This document shows, in pieces, positions 1-7,900 of a stretch of DNA of 64,000 nucleotides (its first letter is position 1; every line of letters begins with the position of its first letter). Made by a program: the position numbers and the translations under genes. The notes beneath the pieces are model-generated. The model did not search any database and was not told the origin of the DNA. It was given only the letters and a program-made list of their open reading frames with translations. Source of the DNA: Leeuwenhoekiella blandensis MED217 (GTDB lineage: Bacteria; Bacteroidota; Bacteroidia; Flavobacteriales; Flavobacteriaceae); NCBI RefSeq assembly GCF_000152985.1, contig NZ_CH672395.1:3195538-3259537 (forward strand), read 5' to 3'.

Positions 1-239
1 ATCTGCGTTGCCTTTTCAGGTTCAGATTCTGCCTTGTCTACTGCGGTATAGGCCGCACAGTTGATGACATAATCAGGTGTGGTTTTATTGAGGTAAGTCA
101 GAAGCTGTTCTTCGTCTTCAAGATCAAATTCCTCTCGGGTAACAAAATCAAACAGCATATCGGGATAAGTCGAGGCCAAAACCTGCAGCTCTTGTCCCAA
201 TTGCCCATTAGATCCGGTTACTAAAATACGTTTACTCAT
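1..239 (-). CDS. rfbD: dTDP-4-dehydrorhamnose reductase, N-terminal part (cut by window edge)
   Basis: The ATG lies at 237-239 on the minus strand and the frame runs open to the window edge, giving about 79 residues. The translation shows the Rossmann motif GSNGQLGQEL at residues 9-18 and the family signature NCAAYTAVDKAE around residues 60-71, both typical of RmlD, which reduces dTDP-4-keto-L-rhamnose to dTDP-L-rhamnose with NAD(P)H. It follows rfbB on the same strand after a 214-bp repeat-containing gap, which fits a dTDP-sugar pathway within a surface-polysaccharide cluster. rfbA and rfbC are not in the window and may lie beyond the edge. The C-terminal substrate-binding half is not visible. 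Confidence 0.9.
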   Translation of the reverse strand, partial: MSKRILVTGSNGQLGQELQVLASTYPDMLFDFVTREEFDLEDEEQLLTYLNKTTPDYVINCAAYTAVDKAESEPEKATQ

Positions 240-308
240 AGTTCTTTTTCGTATTTCCAGGGTACTCCATACTCATTAAATAGATAATAGTTTATGCTTC
301 TCGACTGC

Positions 309-385
309 GCTCGAAGTGACAAACTATTGTCAGTTCGAGTGATTCTTTCACGCAGTAGCGTGAAAGAATAGTATCGAGACTCTTG
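309..385. repeat. Partial copy of dispersed repeat with perfect 12-bp hairpin
   Basis: The segment begins with TCGAAGTGACAAAC and ends with TATCGAGACTC, the same edge words as the 281-bp repeat at 5041 and the 258-bp copy at 1751. Inside is a perfect 12-bp stem, 342-353 with 358-369, with a 4-base AGTA loop. The gap 240-453 contains this element and the palindrome at 421; no gene is seen in it. Confidence 0.7.
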
Positions 386-420
386 TTTCTTTCTTAATAA
401 CCCGAAATTAACACTCCCCT

Positions 421-438
421 CTCCCGAAGCTTCGGGAG
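421..438. repeat. Perfect 18-bp palindrome downstream of rfbB
   Basis: CTCCCGAAGCTTCGGGAG is a perfect self-complementary sequence 15 bp beyond the rfbB stop. The same CCCGAAnnnnTTCGGGA word occurs inside each 281-bp unit near 5090 and 5370. There is no T-run after it in the minus direction, so it is probably a repeat core and not a simple terminator. Confidence 0.6.
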
Positions 439-453
439 GAGAAGGGTTTTGTA

Positions 454-1500
454 CTACGCCTCGTATTGCTTACTATAATATTCCTGATAAGCCCCACTGG
501 TTACATGAACGAGCCATTCTGGATTATCAAAGTACCAATCGATGGTTTGCTTTAACCCCTCTTCAAAAGTTACAGAAGGTTCCCAGCCCAATTCTTTGTT
601 GATCTTGCTTGCATCTATAGCATAGCGCAAGTCATGCCCCGGGCGATCTTTTACAAAAGTGATGAGCTGTTCTGAAGTTCCTTCTTCACGTCCCAACTTT
701 AGATCCATCTGCTCACAAAGAAGTTTAACCAGATCTATGTTTTTCCACTCGTTAAAACCGCCTATATTATAGGTCTCAGCAAGTTCCCCTTTATGAAACA
801 CAAGATCAATAGCGCGTGCATGGTCAATTACATACAACCAATCACGCGTATAATTACCATCCCCATAGACCGGCAACGGCTTATTATTTATGATGTTGTT
901 AATAAATAATGGGATCAACTTTTCAGGAAAATGGTTAGGCCCATAATTATTAGAACAATTGGTGATCACATAAGGTAAACCATAAGTCTCTCCATATGCG
1001 CGTACAAAATGATCAGAACTTGCCTTGGATGCAGAATATGGTGAATTGGGATCATACGCTGTGGTTTCAGTAAACAAACCTTCAGCTCCTAAAGCTCCGT
1101 AAACCTCATCAGTGCTCACATGGTAAAAACGTTTACCCGCATAATTATGCTCCCAGATGGCTTTAGTCGCATTCAAAAGATTCATCGTACCCAAAACATT
1201 GGTTTTCACAAATGCCAGTGGATCTTTAATAGAGCGGTCTACATGCGATTCTGCGGCCAAGTGTACCACCCCATCAAACTGTTGCTCTTGAAACAATTGG
1301 TCTATAAAGGCAGCATCGGTAATATCACCCTTTACAAAATGATAATTAGCTTGATTTTCGATATCTGCTATATTCTCTAAATTCCCTGCGTAAGTCAAGG
1401 CATCCAGATTGTAAATTTCATAATTAGGATAATTCAATACAAAGCGGCGCACTACGTGCGAACCGATAAATCCGGCACCACCGGTGATAAGTATTTTCAT
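454..1500 (-). CDS. rfbB: dTDP-glucose 4,6-dehydratase
   Basis: The product (348 aa) converts dTDP-glucose to dTDP-4-keto-6-deoxyglucose, the branch point to dTDP-rhamnose and other deoxysugars. It is an extended short-chain dehydrogenase. The NAD-binding GGAGFIGSH motif lies at residues 7-15, the HVSTDEVYG segment with catalytic Thr-Asp-Glu at 127-135, and the YxxxK pair at Tyr155/Lys159. The length is normal for RmlB. The ATG start directly precedes the Rossmann strand, leaving no room for an alternative. It lies between rfbD and ugd on the same strand, but separated from both by repeat-filled gaps of 214 and 586 bp, unlike the tight packing usual in rml operons. Confidence 0.97.
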   Translation of the reverse strand: MKILITGGAGFIGSHVVRRFVLNYPNYEIYNLDALTYAGNLENIADIENQANYHFVKGDITDAAFIDQLFQEQQFDGVVHLAAESHVDRSIKDPLAFVKTNVLGTMNLLNATKAIWEHNYAGKRFYHVSTDEVYGALGAEGLFTETTAYDPNSPYSASKASSDHFVRAYGETYGLPYVITNCSNNYGPNHFPEKLIPLFINNIINNKPLPVYGDGNYTRDWLYVIDHARAIDLVFHKGELAETYNIGGFNEWKNIDLVKLLCEQMDLKLGREEGTSEQLITFVKDRPGHDLRYAIDASKINKELGWEPSVTFEEGLKQTIDWYFDNPEWLVHVTSGAYQEYYSKQYEA

Positions 1501-1750
1501 GATTTCAAGTTTTTAATAAACCTCCTCAGAGCAAGCCTGTTTATCGATAGAGACTGGCCCATAAGGCATTGGTTAGAAACGAATTTTCACTTTCGAGTCA
1601 AGCCTCAGAGTTCCATCCTTTGGCGGCGCCAATAAATGAGTTACCTAATGCTATTGGCTGTTTGCTTATACTTAATTACCTTGAAGTAAGTAAGCATATA
1701 AATTTTGTAATTAACAAGGACATCAAAAGCTTCTCACCGCTCTTGAAGTG

Positions 1751-2008
1751 ACAAGCCTGTCAGTTGGACCGTGTCACACGGAGCTTGTCGAAGTGCAGTC
1801 GAGAACTTTACTCCCTATCGACTACAAGCTAAAGACTAAACGCTTTCGAAGTGACAATCTGTGTCAGTTCGAGTGATGTTGGAGCGCCTTAGCGGGAGAA
1901 CATCGTTTCGAGAACCCTAGCCCGAATTATAAATTAAACAGGCTTACTCCTAAGACTTCTCGATACAAATTAAGCTCCGTTAACACTCCGCTCAATTCAC
2001 TCGAAGTG
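1751..2008. repeat. 258-bp diverged copy of the 281-bp intergenic repeat
   Basis: This copy starts at ACAAGCCTGTCAGTTGGA and shares long blocks with the tandem units at 5041 and 5322: the GTGTCACACNGAGCTTGTCGAAG word, the CTATCGACTACAAGCTAAAG word, CAGTTCGAGTGATG and CTTCTCGATACAAAT. It ends at TCACTCGAAGTG, which begins the next partial unit. The rest of the 1501-2086 gap shows no credible gene. A 60-codon frame at 1569-1751 (plus) is made of AT-rich spacer and repeat sequence. Confidence 0.75.
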
Positions 2009-2048
2009 ACAAACTACGTTTTTTAGAAAAAGTTTATAGAATTCATCT

Positions 2049-2071
2049 CCCTTCTCCCTTTGGGAGAAGGG
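2049..2071. repeat. 10-bp hairpin repeat, CCCTTCTCCC type
   Basis: CCCTTCTCCC (2049-2058) and GGGAGAAGGG (2062-2071) form a perfect 10-bp stem with a TTT loop, 16 bp past the ugd stop. It is followed by GTCGGGGATGAGGG, a phrase I have seen with this hairpin in many bacterial intergenic repeats (from memory). It may also act as a transcript-end structure for ugd. Confidence 0.55.
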
Positions 2072-2086
2072 TCGGGGATGAGGGCT

Positions 2087-3481
2087 CTAACTCCCTATAG
2101 CATAGAATTCAAAACCTAAAGCCGTCAACGCCTCTTTATCCAGCAAGCGTCGCCCGTCAAATAAGAAGGCTGGTTTTAACATGCCTTCATAGATCGCTTC
2201 CCAGTCTAGGGTTTTAAATGCATCCCATTCGGTCATCACTGCAACCGCATGAGCAGCTTTGCAAGCCTCCTGAGCTGAATTCACGACGGTAATCAACTTA
2301 CGGTTTTCTTCTTCTGAGCGCGTACCCAGATAATCCAGATCAGCCAGGATCTGTTCTTTGGTCACTTTAGGATCATACACCACGATCTCAGCCTGCTCAT
2401 TCAGCAGGTAATCGGCTACATAAATGGCTGCTGACTCGCGGGTATCGTTGGTATCCTTTTTAAAGGCCCAGCCCAAAAGCGCGATTTTCTTTCCGGAAAC
2501 CGTATTGAATAAAGTCTTGACGATCTTGGCAGCAAAACGGCGTTTTTGATGATCGTTCATGAGGATCACCTGCTCCCAATAATCAGCCACTTCATTCAAA
2601 CCGAATGATTTGGCGATATAGACCAGATTGAGAATATCTTTTTGAAAACAAGAACCTCCAAAACCTACAGAAGCTTTTAAGAATTTAGGACCTATACGGC
2701 TGTCCATCCCAATAGCTTTGGCTACCTCCTGCACATCAGCTTCGGTCACTTCACAAAGCTCAGACATCGCATTGATGCTGGATACCCGCTGTGCCAAAAA
2801 GGCATTGGCGGTAAGTTTAGACAGCTCAGAAGACCATACATTGGTAGTCAAAATATTATCATCAGAAACCCAATGCCCATACACATCTACCAAGGCTTGG
2901 ATCGCTTCCCGTCCGGCTTCGGTATCAAGATCCCCACCAATGAGTACGCGATCGGGTTTATGCAAGTCGGTTACCGCAGTACCTTCGGCTAGAAATTCCG
3001 GATTGGAAAGAATTTGGAAATTCACCCCATTTCCGGTATTGTCCAAAATACGTTTTAAGGCTTCTGCCGTGCGTACCGGCAAGGTAGACTTCTCTACAAT
3101 GATCTTGTCATTCTTAGCTACGCGCGCGATCTGCCGTGCGCACAACTCAATATATTTCAGATCGGCAGCCATGCCTTTACCCATCCCGTAGGTCTTGGTA
3201 GGCGTGTTTACCGAAATAAAGATCATATCTGCCGCATCGATCGCAGCATCCACATCCGTTGAAAAAAACAGGTTACGGCCTCGGGCTTCTGCCACTACTT
3301 CAGCAAGTCCCGGTTCATAGATCGGAATCTTTTCTACATCCGGATCGTTCCAGGCAGCAATACGTTTTTCATTGATATCCACCACCGTCACATTAATTTC
3401 CGGTGATTTCTGGGCGATGATCGCCATGGTTGGTCCGCCCACATAGCCGGCACCAATACAACAGATGTTTTTAACTTTCAT
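2087..3481 (-). CDS. ugd: UDP-glucose 6-dehydrogenase, eukaryote-type
   Basis: The product (464 aa) oxidises UDP-glucose to UDP-glucuronate with two NAD, supplying uronic acid for capsule or exopolysaccharide. The N-terminus [18 protein letters not shown] carries the NAD motif. The catalytic Cys is near residue 278 in [11 protein letters not shown], and the [10 protein letters not shown] and [12 protein letters not shown] segments are present. Length and segments such as [30 protein letters not shown] and [11 protein letters not shown] follow the animal/plant UGDH type more closely than the roughly 390-residue enterobacterial type. I chose the ATG at 3479-3481 because the family starts with MKVKNICC; an upstream in-frame start at 3502 would add seven unlikely residues and run into a palindrome. 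Confidence 0.96.
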   Translation of the reverse strand: MKVKNICCIGAGYVGGPTMAIIAQKSPEINVTVVDINEKRIAAWNDPDVEKIPIYEPGLAEVVAEARGRNLFFSTDVDAAIDAADMIFISVNTPTKTYGMGKGMAADLKYIELCARQIARVAKNDKIIVEKSTLPVRTAEALKRILDNTGNGVNFQILSNPEFLAEGTAVTDLHKPDRVLIGGDLDTEAGREAIQALVDVYGHWVSDDNILTTNVWSSELSKLTANAFLAQRVSSINAMSELCEVTEADVQEVAKAIGMDSRIGPKFLKASVGFGGSCFQKDILNLVYIAKSFGLNEVADYWEQVILMNDHQKRRFAAKIVKTLFNTVSGKKIALLGWAFKKDTNDTRESAAIYVADYLLNEQAEIVVYDPKVTKEQILADLDYLGTRSEEENRKLITVVNSAQEACKAAHAVAVMTEWDAFKTLDWEAIYEGMLKPAFLFDGRRLLDKEALTALGFEFYAIGS

Positions 3482-3500
3482 AAGGACTATATTTATTATC

Positions 3501-3609
3501 ATTCCCTTGCAGAGGGAATCTTTAACTTTTAAACTTTATTTTCCATTCCCTTGCAGAAGGGAATCTCTTACCTTGACCTTTATTTTTCTATTTCCGCGCA
3601 GGCGGAAAT
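3501..3609. repeat. Cluster of three ~20-nt palindromes with GCAG core
   Basis: There are three copies: 3501-3519 (ATTCCCTTGCAGAGGGAAT), 3545-3564 (ATTCCCTTGCAGAAGGGAAT) and 3590-3609 (ATTTCCGCGCAGGCGGAAAT). Each is an inverted repeat of 7-8 bp around a GCAG-type centre and is followed by CTTT or CTCT/CTTC. The stems differ between copies by compensating changes (CCC/GGG versus CCGC/GCGG), so pairing is kept although sequence is not. They occupy the gap between the wzi-like gene and ugd. Relatives lie at 19490-19594, 22302, 23565 and 23952-24088. Confidence 0.85.
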
Positions 3610-3611
3610 CT

Positions 3612-4988
3612 TCACATTTTTAACCTATACGTATACCCCAACCCAACTCCGAGCGTATTTTGGGTACGATCGCTCCAATCCAATCCGGCATATCCGGTAA
3701 AAACTCCAAAGGAAGTCGCATACCCCAATTCCCCATAACTATATAAGGCATGCTCCCGCGGCTGGTAAGGAGTAGCATAGGTTCCTAGATTGGTCACATA
3801 GCTCAACTTCCCTCGATACCGCAATCTACCTAAACTTCCCGTCGCCCCCAGATGCAACACATAACTGCGATCATTTACATTTTGTTCTCCATATGCTCCT
3901 GGAATGATAAATGGTAAACCAATGATACGCTGGTCATAGGTCCAACCTGACTGGTAGATCCCGTTATAAAAATACCGATCTCCTTCTTTACCAAAAATTC
4001 CCGGCACAGGACGTCCGCTCTGGGAAACCGTCTGCACATATTCGAAGTCTATAGCATCCAGCCACGAAATTCCCTCCGGCTCCAGATAGGCTCCCCATAC
4101 TCCATCGGGAAAATTATTCAATTCGATGCCCGAGGCATCTTCAAAGATATTTTGATGATAGAGTTTTAAGTAGAAATTAGCTCGGGTCATTTCATAGGCG
4201 AGTTCATACGAACCTAACCCATTCCCCAAACTGTTGATTTGATCCCCAATATTAGCTCCCGCATCTCCCGAGCTCCCAAAAAAGGCTTTTACGTAATCAG
4301 AGAATGCTTGAGGCTGCTCCCCAAAATCAGGCGATGTACCCCCAAACTGCACATAATGCTTCATACTCCCACTCAGGCGGTCTCCGGTAGAAAACACCAA
4401 AGCCAACTCTAAACTTTTATGATGTACCTGGGCATTAGACACGTAGCGATCTTCTTCCAGAAAGTAATGTCCAAAAGTAGCCGAAGCCTCAAACCATTTA
4501 AAGATCTTTAACGGCTTTAGCATCTGTATGTAAACTCCTGGTAATGCTCTTGCATTGTTACTCCACATAATATCCCCGTCTACACTGGAAATCCCTCGCA
4601 ACTTACGATCCCGGTGTTTCAATCCGGCGTTGACCTCTAACCAGTTCCAGGTATAGCTTGCATACAGTTCATCGGCTTTGACGCCGTCATATATGCCATC
4701 ATTTACCAACAATCCACCACCAATTTCCAGTCGGTTGTTTTCGTTAAATTCAGTAACAAAAGATGCTTGTACCAAGGCCAGGACCCCGGTTTGCGCATCT
4801 AACCTACCGTATTGGTTACTATACATCCAAAATGGATTTTCATTCCCGGTAGCTGCAAGTCCGCGACCGGTAAGCGCAAAATTAAATCCTTCTTGCAACT
4901 CCTCTTGCTGTGCTTGTCCCTGCACTGAAGCAGAACCCAATGCAAGCAACAACACCCAAACAACTTGATAAATCTTGTTAATACTCAC
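3612..4988 (-). CDS. Wzi-like capsule assembly outer-membrane protein
   Basis: The predicted product (458 aa) is an outer-membrane beta-barrel. A signal peptide covers about residues 1-26 (WVLLLALGSASVQGQAQ). It is followed by alternating amphipathic strands rich in Tyr/Gly, and the chain ends with a strand-like LGVGLGYTYRLKM. Segments such as LTGRGLAATGNENPFWMYSNQYGRLD and LEVNAGLKHRDRKLRG match the Bacteroidota capsule-assembly Wzi family by my recollection. In the Wzi family such proteins help retain capsule at the cell surface. The start codon is GTG (4986-4988): an in-frame stop lies two codons upstream and no ATG precedes the signal peptide. It sits between the NusG-like regulator and ugd on one strand, consistent with polysaccharide export or attachment. 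Confidence 0.85.
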   Translation of the reverse strand: MSINKIYQVVWVLLLALGSASVQGQAQQEELQEGFNFALTGRGLAATGNENPFWMYSNQYGRLDAQTGVLALVQASFVTEFNENNRLEIGGGLLVNDGIYDGVKADELYASYTWNWLEVNAGLKHRDRKLRGISSVDGDIMWSNNARALPGVYIQMLKPLKIFKWFEASATFGHYFLEEDRYVSNAQVHHKSLELALVFSTGDRLSGSMKHYVQFGGTSPDFGEQPQAFSDYVKAFFGSSGDAGANIGDQINSLGNGLGSYELAYEMTRANFYLKLYHQNIFEDASGIELNNFPDGVWGAYLEPEGISWLDAIDFEYVQTVSQSGRPVPGIFGKEGDRYFYNGIYQSGWTYDQRIIGLPFIIPGAYGEQNVNDRSYVLHLGATGSLGRLRYRGKLSYVTNLGTYATPYQPREHALYSYGELGYATSFGVFTGYAGLDWSDRTQNTLGVGLGYTYRLKM

Positions 4989-5040
4989 TATTTAAATCGT
5001 TATGAATCTTATTAATTAATTCTCGATTGTGCTCGAAGTG

Positions 5041-5709
5041 ACAACCCGTGTCAGTTGGAGCGTGTCACACTGAGCTTGTCGAAGTGCATCCCGAAAACTT
5101 TCGGGAGAGAACTTTACCTCCTATCGACTACAAGCTAAAGACTAAACGCTTTCGAACGGACAACCTCTGTCAGTTCGAGTGATACTGGAGCGTCCTAGCG
5201 CGAGAGCATAGTATCGAGAACTCTTTGTAAACAGACGCCGATTAAACCAATACTGCCACTCCAAAACGCTTCTCGATACAAATACCACAACCTTAGCAGG
5301 TTTCGGTATTCACTCGAAGTGACAACCCGTGTCAGTTGGAGCGTGTCACACTGAGCTTGTCGAAGTGCATCCCGAAAACTTTCGGGAGAGAACTTTACCT
5401 CCTATCGACTACAAGCTAAAGACTAAACGCTTTCGAACGGACAACCTCTGTCAGTTCGAGTGATGCTGGAGCGCCTTAGCGCGAGAACATCGTATCGAGA
5501 ACTCTTTGTAAACAGATCCCGATTAAACTAAAACTGCCACTGAAAAAGGCCTCTCGACACAAATACCACAACCTTATCATGTTTCGGTATTCACTCGAAG
5601 TGACAACCCGTGTCGGTTGGAGCGTGTCACACTGAGCTTGTCGAAGTGCATCCCGAAAAATTTCGGGAGAGGAATTTACTCCCTATCGACCACAGGCTAA
5701 ACGCTAAAC
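5041..5709. repeat. Tandem 281-bp repeat, two full units plus a partial third
   Basis: Unit 1 is 5041-5321, unit 2 is 5322-5602, and a third truncated unit runs from 5603 to about 5709. The period is exactly 281 bp twice. Units 1 and 2 are nearly identical over the first ~130 bp (ACAACCCGTGTCAGTTGGAG through CGGACAACCTCTGTCAG) and more diverged in the second half. Each unit contains a CCCGAAAnnTTTCGGGA hairpin and many TCGA-centred words (CTCGAAGTGACA, CAGTTCGAGTGAT, TATCGAGA). No convincing gene lies in 4989-5834; a 137-codon frame at 5610-6023 (plus) is repeat sequence plus antisense of the next gene. Confidence 0.9.
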
Positions 5710-5834
5710 CCCGCCAAGTCCCATGGCTCCGCCGCGTCACTCCCATATTTAGTTTTGAGAATAACCCGGTGGTTAACAAAAATAACCAAGAACCACGTTG
5801 GCGCTTGATCTGTATTTTAAGACGCCTTGCGCCC

Positions 5835-6311
5835 TTATTTCACCAAGTCCTTCAGGCGCGCTTCCACGATCACCCCAAGGCTTTTAATCACCATTTTAAG
5901 ACGTTTACGTCCTACTTCTTGTACGATTCCCTTCTGCCCTTTAAAATGCCCCGCAGCGATCTTTACTTCTGTTCCCGGGGTATACGTACGCACCTGCACA
6001 TCTGCCACAGCCTCATCAGATAACCAGTCTTGAATTGCAGCGATTTCTTCATCACGCACGACAGCCGGCTTTCCTAACCAAAAAAGATAACGCACTACTC
6101 CCGGCACAGCAAACACCTGTTGGCGCTCTGTGTTGGGCAAACAAACAAAAACATAGGATTTAAAAAGAGGTACCTGAATTTTTTTCTTGCGATCGCTCCA
6201 GACGCGCACCTCCTCAAGTGTAGGACAGAAGACCTTTACCCCTAGTTTTTCAAGCGCCGAAGCCACTTTTTTTTCAGATTGTGGTTTAACGTAGAGCACG
6301 TACCAATTCAT
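5835..6311 (-). CDS. UpxY/NusG-like transcription antitermination protein
   Basis: The product (158 aa) has a NusG N-terminal (NGN) domain at about residues 1-100, starting MNWYVLYVKPQSEKKVASAL, with the FKSYVFV segment. A KOW motif lies near 107-135 (TEVKIAAGHFKGQKGIVQEV). These short NusG paralogues (UpxY in Bacteroides, RfaH/LoaP elsewhere) ride RNA polymerase and allow read-through of long polysaccharide operons. It is the first gene of a minus-strand polysaccharide cluster, as UpxY genes are. It is separated from the next gene by 846 bp of tandem repeat, which could be part of the target for antitermination. A housekeeping NusG would be longer and would sit next to secE and rplK, so that reading is unlikely. 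Confidence 0.9.
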   Translation of the reverse strand: MNWYVLYVKPQSEKKVASALEKLGVKVFCPTLEEVRVWSDRKKKIQVPLFKSYVFVCLPNTERQQVFAVPGVVRYLFWLGKPAVVRDEEIAAIQDWLSDEAVADVQVRTYTPGTEVKIAAGHFKGQKGIVQEVGRKRLKMVIKSLGVIVEARLKDLVK

Positions 6312-6506
6312 GCAAATAGTATCTTTAAACGTTACAAAATTTTAGGGGATTTTCTAACTTCTAGATAAGCGAAAATAAGTAAAACATCGAAGCAAACAAG
6401 GATATTTCAACATTTAATTTTAGAGAAAAATTAAGAAAAATAGCTTCAACCTAGAAGAAAAACGTTATCGCTATTGATTGAAGCGGTTAAAAAAAAAACT
6501 TAAGCA

Positions 6507-7301
6507 TCATAAAACCAAAAACCAATTATTCAACAATTGTTCCCGGTTGTATAACATCTCTTCTTTAGTCTCCCAATCAACCACCTGTTTCCCGGCATAC
6601 TTACAGATCGCACTTCCGGCAGCTGTGTCCCATTCCATAGTTGGGGCAAACCTGGGGTAACAATCGGCCTGGCCCTCTGCCACCATACAGAGTTTTAAGG
6701 AGCTCCCTTTAGAGATCGTCGCGACTTCCCCGTGTTCTGCCTCCAGCGTTTTAATATACTCCACCGTTTCGGGGGACAAATGAGATTTACTGGCTACTGC
6801 GGTATACTGTTCTTTTTGGAGCGTTAATGGAAGCTGCTTTCCTGTATTCAATATAGCATCTACAGCAGCAGTAACAGCTACATCAACAGCCTTAAAGGAA
6901 CCTAGGCCTTTAGCTGCATAAAACAACTCCTGAAGCACCGGCACATAGATTACGCCTAAGATCGGCACACCATCTTGAATCAATGCAATGTTTACGGTAA
7001 ACTCCCCGTTCTTTTTAATAAACTCCTTGGTCCCGTCTATGGGATCTACGATCCACAAATACTCCCAGCCCTTACGGTTTTCATAAGCAATACGTTTCCC
7101 CTCTTCTGAAAGCACAGGAATACCGGTTTTTCCCAAATAGGACATTATAATATGATGACTTGCCGTATCGGCTTTGGTCAATGGCGAATCATCACTCTTA
7201 AAATCTACATCAAAATCTTCATTATGATAGATCTCAAGAATGCGTTCCCCTGCTTTTAGCGCCGCTTCGATGGCAGTATGCAGTTGTGCTGTTATATTCA
7301 T
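6507..7301 (-). CDS. cysQ: 3'(2'),5'-bisphosphate nucleotidase (CysQ)
   Basis: The product (264 aa) is an inositol-monophosphatase-fold, Mg-dependent enzyme that hydrolyses 3'-phosphoadenosine 5'-phosphate (PAP), the by-product of PAPS use. Metal-binding residues visible are Glu66-Glu67 (SEEGKR), the DPIDGT motif at 86-91 and the EWDTAAGSAI motif near 223-232. Length is normal. The ATG at 7299-7301 precedes the first helix. It is last in the minus-strand order slc13-cysC-cysD-cysN-(four-helix bundle)-cysQ, so it would clear PAP generated from PAPS made by the upstream genes. A true inositol monophosphatase is less likely given this context. Confidence 0.93.
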   Translation of the reverse strand: MNITAQLHTAIEAALKAGERILEIYHNEDFDVDFKSDDSPLTKADTASHHIIMSYLGKTGIPVLSEEGKRIAYENRKGWEYLWIVDPIDGTKEFIKKNGEFTVNIALIQDGVPILGVIYVPVLQELFYAAKGLGSFKAVDVAVTAAVDAILNTGKQLPLTLQKEQYTAVASKSHLSPETVEYIKTLEAEHGEVATISKGSSLKLCMVAEGQADCYPRFAPTMEWDTAAGSAICKYAGKQVVDWETKEEMLYNREQLLNNWFLVL

Positions 7302-7336
7302 GTGTTTGTGGTTTTTGGTTGGATTAATGGTTTATA

Positions 7337-7362
7337 GGGGATTGGGGGTTAGGGGTTAGGGG
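7337..7362 (+). other. Candidate G-quadruplex motif
   Basis: Four runs of G4-G5 are separated by 3-base loops: GGGG at 7337, GGGGG at 7344, GGGG at 7352 and GGGG at 7359. This fits the canonical quadruplex pattern on the plus strand. It lies in the 118-bp gap between the four-helix-bundle gene and cysQ, which are read from the minus strand, so the G-rich strand is the transcription template. The GGGGTTA unit is telomere-like but repeated only about three times. Confidence 0.7.
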
Positions 7363-7419
7363 TTAGTGGCTGGGTGATGGAGGTTTGTGATTAAATGAAT
7401 TTTTCAGCTTGATCAAAAT

Positions 7420-7806
7420 TTAATCTTTTAGTTTGGTGTTTAAGTATTTGATGTATCCATTAATTAATCTCAAACAGGTCGAGGTTTGTTTTCTTATTTC
7501 CAGAAGTTGTTCTGATGAAATATAATTACAATGACGCGTCTCAATAGTATGGTCTAAAACTTCGGCAACTGAGCCACGAGCAATAATCATAAATCGAATA
7601 CTATCTTTTCTATGATGCCGCCCCCAACCTTCTGCTATATTTGCTGTGGTGGAACGTGCCGCTCTTAAAAGCTGGCTATATAGTTCAAACCTTTCTATTT
7701 CAGGAAGTTGAATTAAAATATCCTTCCGTACGTACTCTTTTAACCGGAAACACTCCTTCCAGCATTCTAATTCTTCAAAATTTCCATACAAAGCTATTTT
7801 TATCAA
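7420..7806 (-). CDS. Four-helix-bundle protein (23S rRNA intervening-sequence type)
   Basis: The product (128 aa) contains the family hallmark ARSTTANIAEGWGRHHRKDSIRF near residues 50-72 and the N-terminal FEELECWKECFRLKEYV. The family was first found inside 23S rRNA intervening sequences and is scattered through Bacteroidota genomes. It forms a small helical bundle of unknown function. Here it splits cysN from cysQ, and G-rich GGGGTTA repeats follow it. The only start before the conserved part is TTG (7804-7806), as an in-frame stop lies upstream without an ATG. Its placement inside a metabolic operon suggests insertion, not a role in sulfur metabolism. Confidence 0.88.
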   Translation of the reverse strand: MIKIALYGNFEELECWKECFRLKEYVRKDILIQLPEIERFELYSQLLRAARSTTANIAEGWGRHHRKDSIRFMIIARGSVAEVLDHTIETRHCNYISSEQLLEIRKQTSTCLRLINGYIKYLNTKLKD

Positions 7807-7900
7807 TGGAACTATTGAGATTGAAAATCGAGGAAACTTGAAACATCAAATTATTCACTTTAACCACTAACCACGCCCCCATTTACCAGTCCCCCGATAA

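Noticed and set aside
1569..1751. 60-codon frame on the plus strand between rfbB and ugd
   Set aside because: It covers AT-rich spacer and runs into the dispersed repeat; the translation has no recognisable composition or motif.
2718..3191. 157-codon plus-strand frame opposite ugd
   Set aside because: It lies wholly antisense to the conserved coding region of ugd and shows no family features.
5610..6023. 137-codon plus-strand frame
   Set aside because: Its first half is the third 281-bp repeat unit and its second half is the antisense strand of the UpxY-like gene, so it is not a gene.
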